From Cristatella mucedo (taxonomy: Eukaryota > Bryozoa > Phylactolaemata > Cristatellidae), in contig WPIO01000040.1 in NCBI GenBank assembly GCA_009760855.2, positions 114,501 through 178,500 on the forward strand: 64,000 nucleotides of DNA, written 5' to 3'. The notes under the pieces were generated by a model. The model did not search any database. It saw nothing but the letters and a program-made list of their open reading frames with translations, and had not been told where the DNA came from. Within the stretch, counting starts at the first letter, position 1. Each line of letters starts with the position of its first letter. Positions 1 through 64,000 of the stretch are shown piece after piece. Position numbers and translations under genes: made by a program.

Positions 1-621
1 AGAACCGATTTAATGCTAGCATCTACCACATTCGAAATGTCAAAAACCATCCAATTACCTTTCGGTGAACCAAAAAAAGTACACTGACACTGACATCATT
101 ACAACAGCCTGTCATTGAGACCCACCCCACCACAGCAAGTGGTCGACTGACAGAGAGTGTGCAGGGCGGCCGGCACTTTCTACAAGGCAGCCTAGCTGAA
201 GCCAATACAGAAGCTTCCTACATTATATAAGTCACCATCTACCTCAAAAAGCGAGACCGTGAGCAGTACTTTATAAAACTTCAAATGAGCCCTAAGTGAG
301 CAGCAGCATCTATTCGACTGAGAACGACTAGATCCCAAAATCTACACAGGAAACTCTGGCCACATGCCTAAGAGGTGCATGGCCAACAAAAGGCTGAAGG
401 AAAACGCTCGATCCACATGAAAATGCCAGATATTAAGAAATACGACAACTCCAGTGACGATACACATTTGCTAAGTACTAGGAGCACGACAGAAAATACA
501 AGTCGTGCCCAACGATAGTGCTCACAATGATGCATGCTTCAATAGCAGCGCATCGGAAGCGGGAAGCAGTGCTAGTAGAGCAGAAGAGAGCTGCTTGGGC
601 CAATTAATCTTCAGGACTCAC

Positions 622-63770
<63,149 letters not shown>

Positions 63771-64000
63771 CTGCAGCAACAGCGACAGTGAGTGGAGGAG
63801 TGCGTGGGCACAAAGAGTTGCATTGCAAATGACAAAACGCTCCCCCTAGTAGGTCAGTGCAAAGATGAGGATGCCAGAGCAAGGCCTCCTTAATCAATGA
63901 AAGATGATATAGATAGGTGCAAGGAAATACTGCAATCCAACACTATCGACCACAACCCACTCGAATTAAGCAAAAGCCAGCCAAAAATCGGTGGGGCGAA

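Overview
The window looks like nuclear DNA of an animal, most likely an invertebrate. It is intron-rich, packed with (GA)n and (GT)n microsatellites and decayed non-LTR retrotransposons, and carries tRNA-derived SINEs. I cannot name the species. There is no sign of operons, CRISPR, phage or bacterial gene layout.

One gene fills almost the whole window on the minus strand. It is an orthologue of the giant bridge-like lipid transfer protein BLTP1 (KIAA1109 in vertebrates, Tweek in Drosophila, LPD-3 in nematodes). I reconstructed 54 consecutive internal coding exons, from 63770 (upstream) down to 622 (downstream). They total about 13.4 kb of coding sequence, or about 4,460 codons. At every junction the phase leaving one exon matches the phase entering the next, although a few sites (exons 17/18, 35/36, 47/48) were chosen partly by that rule. 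The N-terminal exons lie beyond the right edge and the C-terminal exons beyond the left edge, so no start, stop, promoter or polyA site is visible. No other host gene is supported on either strand.

The introns hold the rest. Large LINE fragments lie at 3.1-4.5 kb, 18.4-20.9 kb, 45.5-46.3 kb, 51.9-57.4 kb and 58.7-60.2 kb. They carry reverse-transcriptase motifs such as LLDLSAAFD, YADD, SRLDYCN, LHWLPV and WNSLP, broken by stops and frameshifts. Two tail types recur: one ending in a GTAAAGCGCCTAGAAAGAG-type sequence plus (ATT)n, and one ending in (ATTAC)n. SINEs occur near 16.6, 21.6, 28.8, 48.2 and 53.9 kb, and some share the first LINE tail. Two unclassified dispersed repeats also occur: a two-copy direct repeat at 38.6 and 49.5 kb, and a three-copy exon-like repeat at 24.2, 25.6 and 61.5 kb.

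The most notable observations are these. Every long GA, GACA and GT tract points the same way, giving (CU)n or (CA)n in the BLTP1 pre-mRNA. One intron uses such a tract as its own polypyrimidine tract. There is a likely GC-AG intron. There is a cluster of very short introns. The three-copy repeat carries splice-site-flanked, protein-like blocks. I found no convincing new molecular system; that three-copy repeat is the best candidate for something undescribed.
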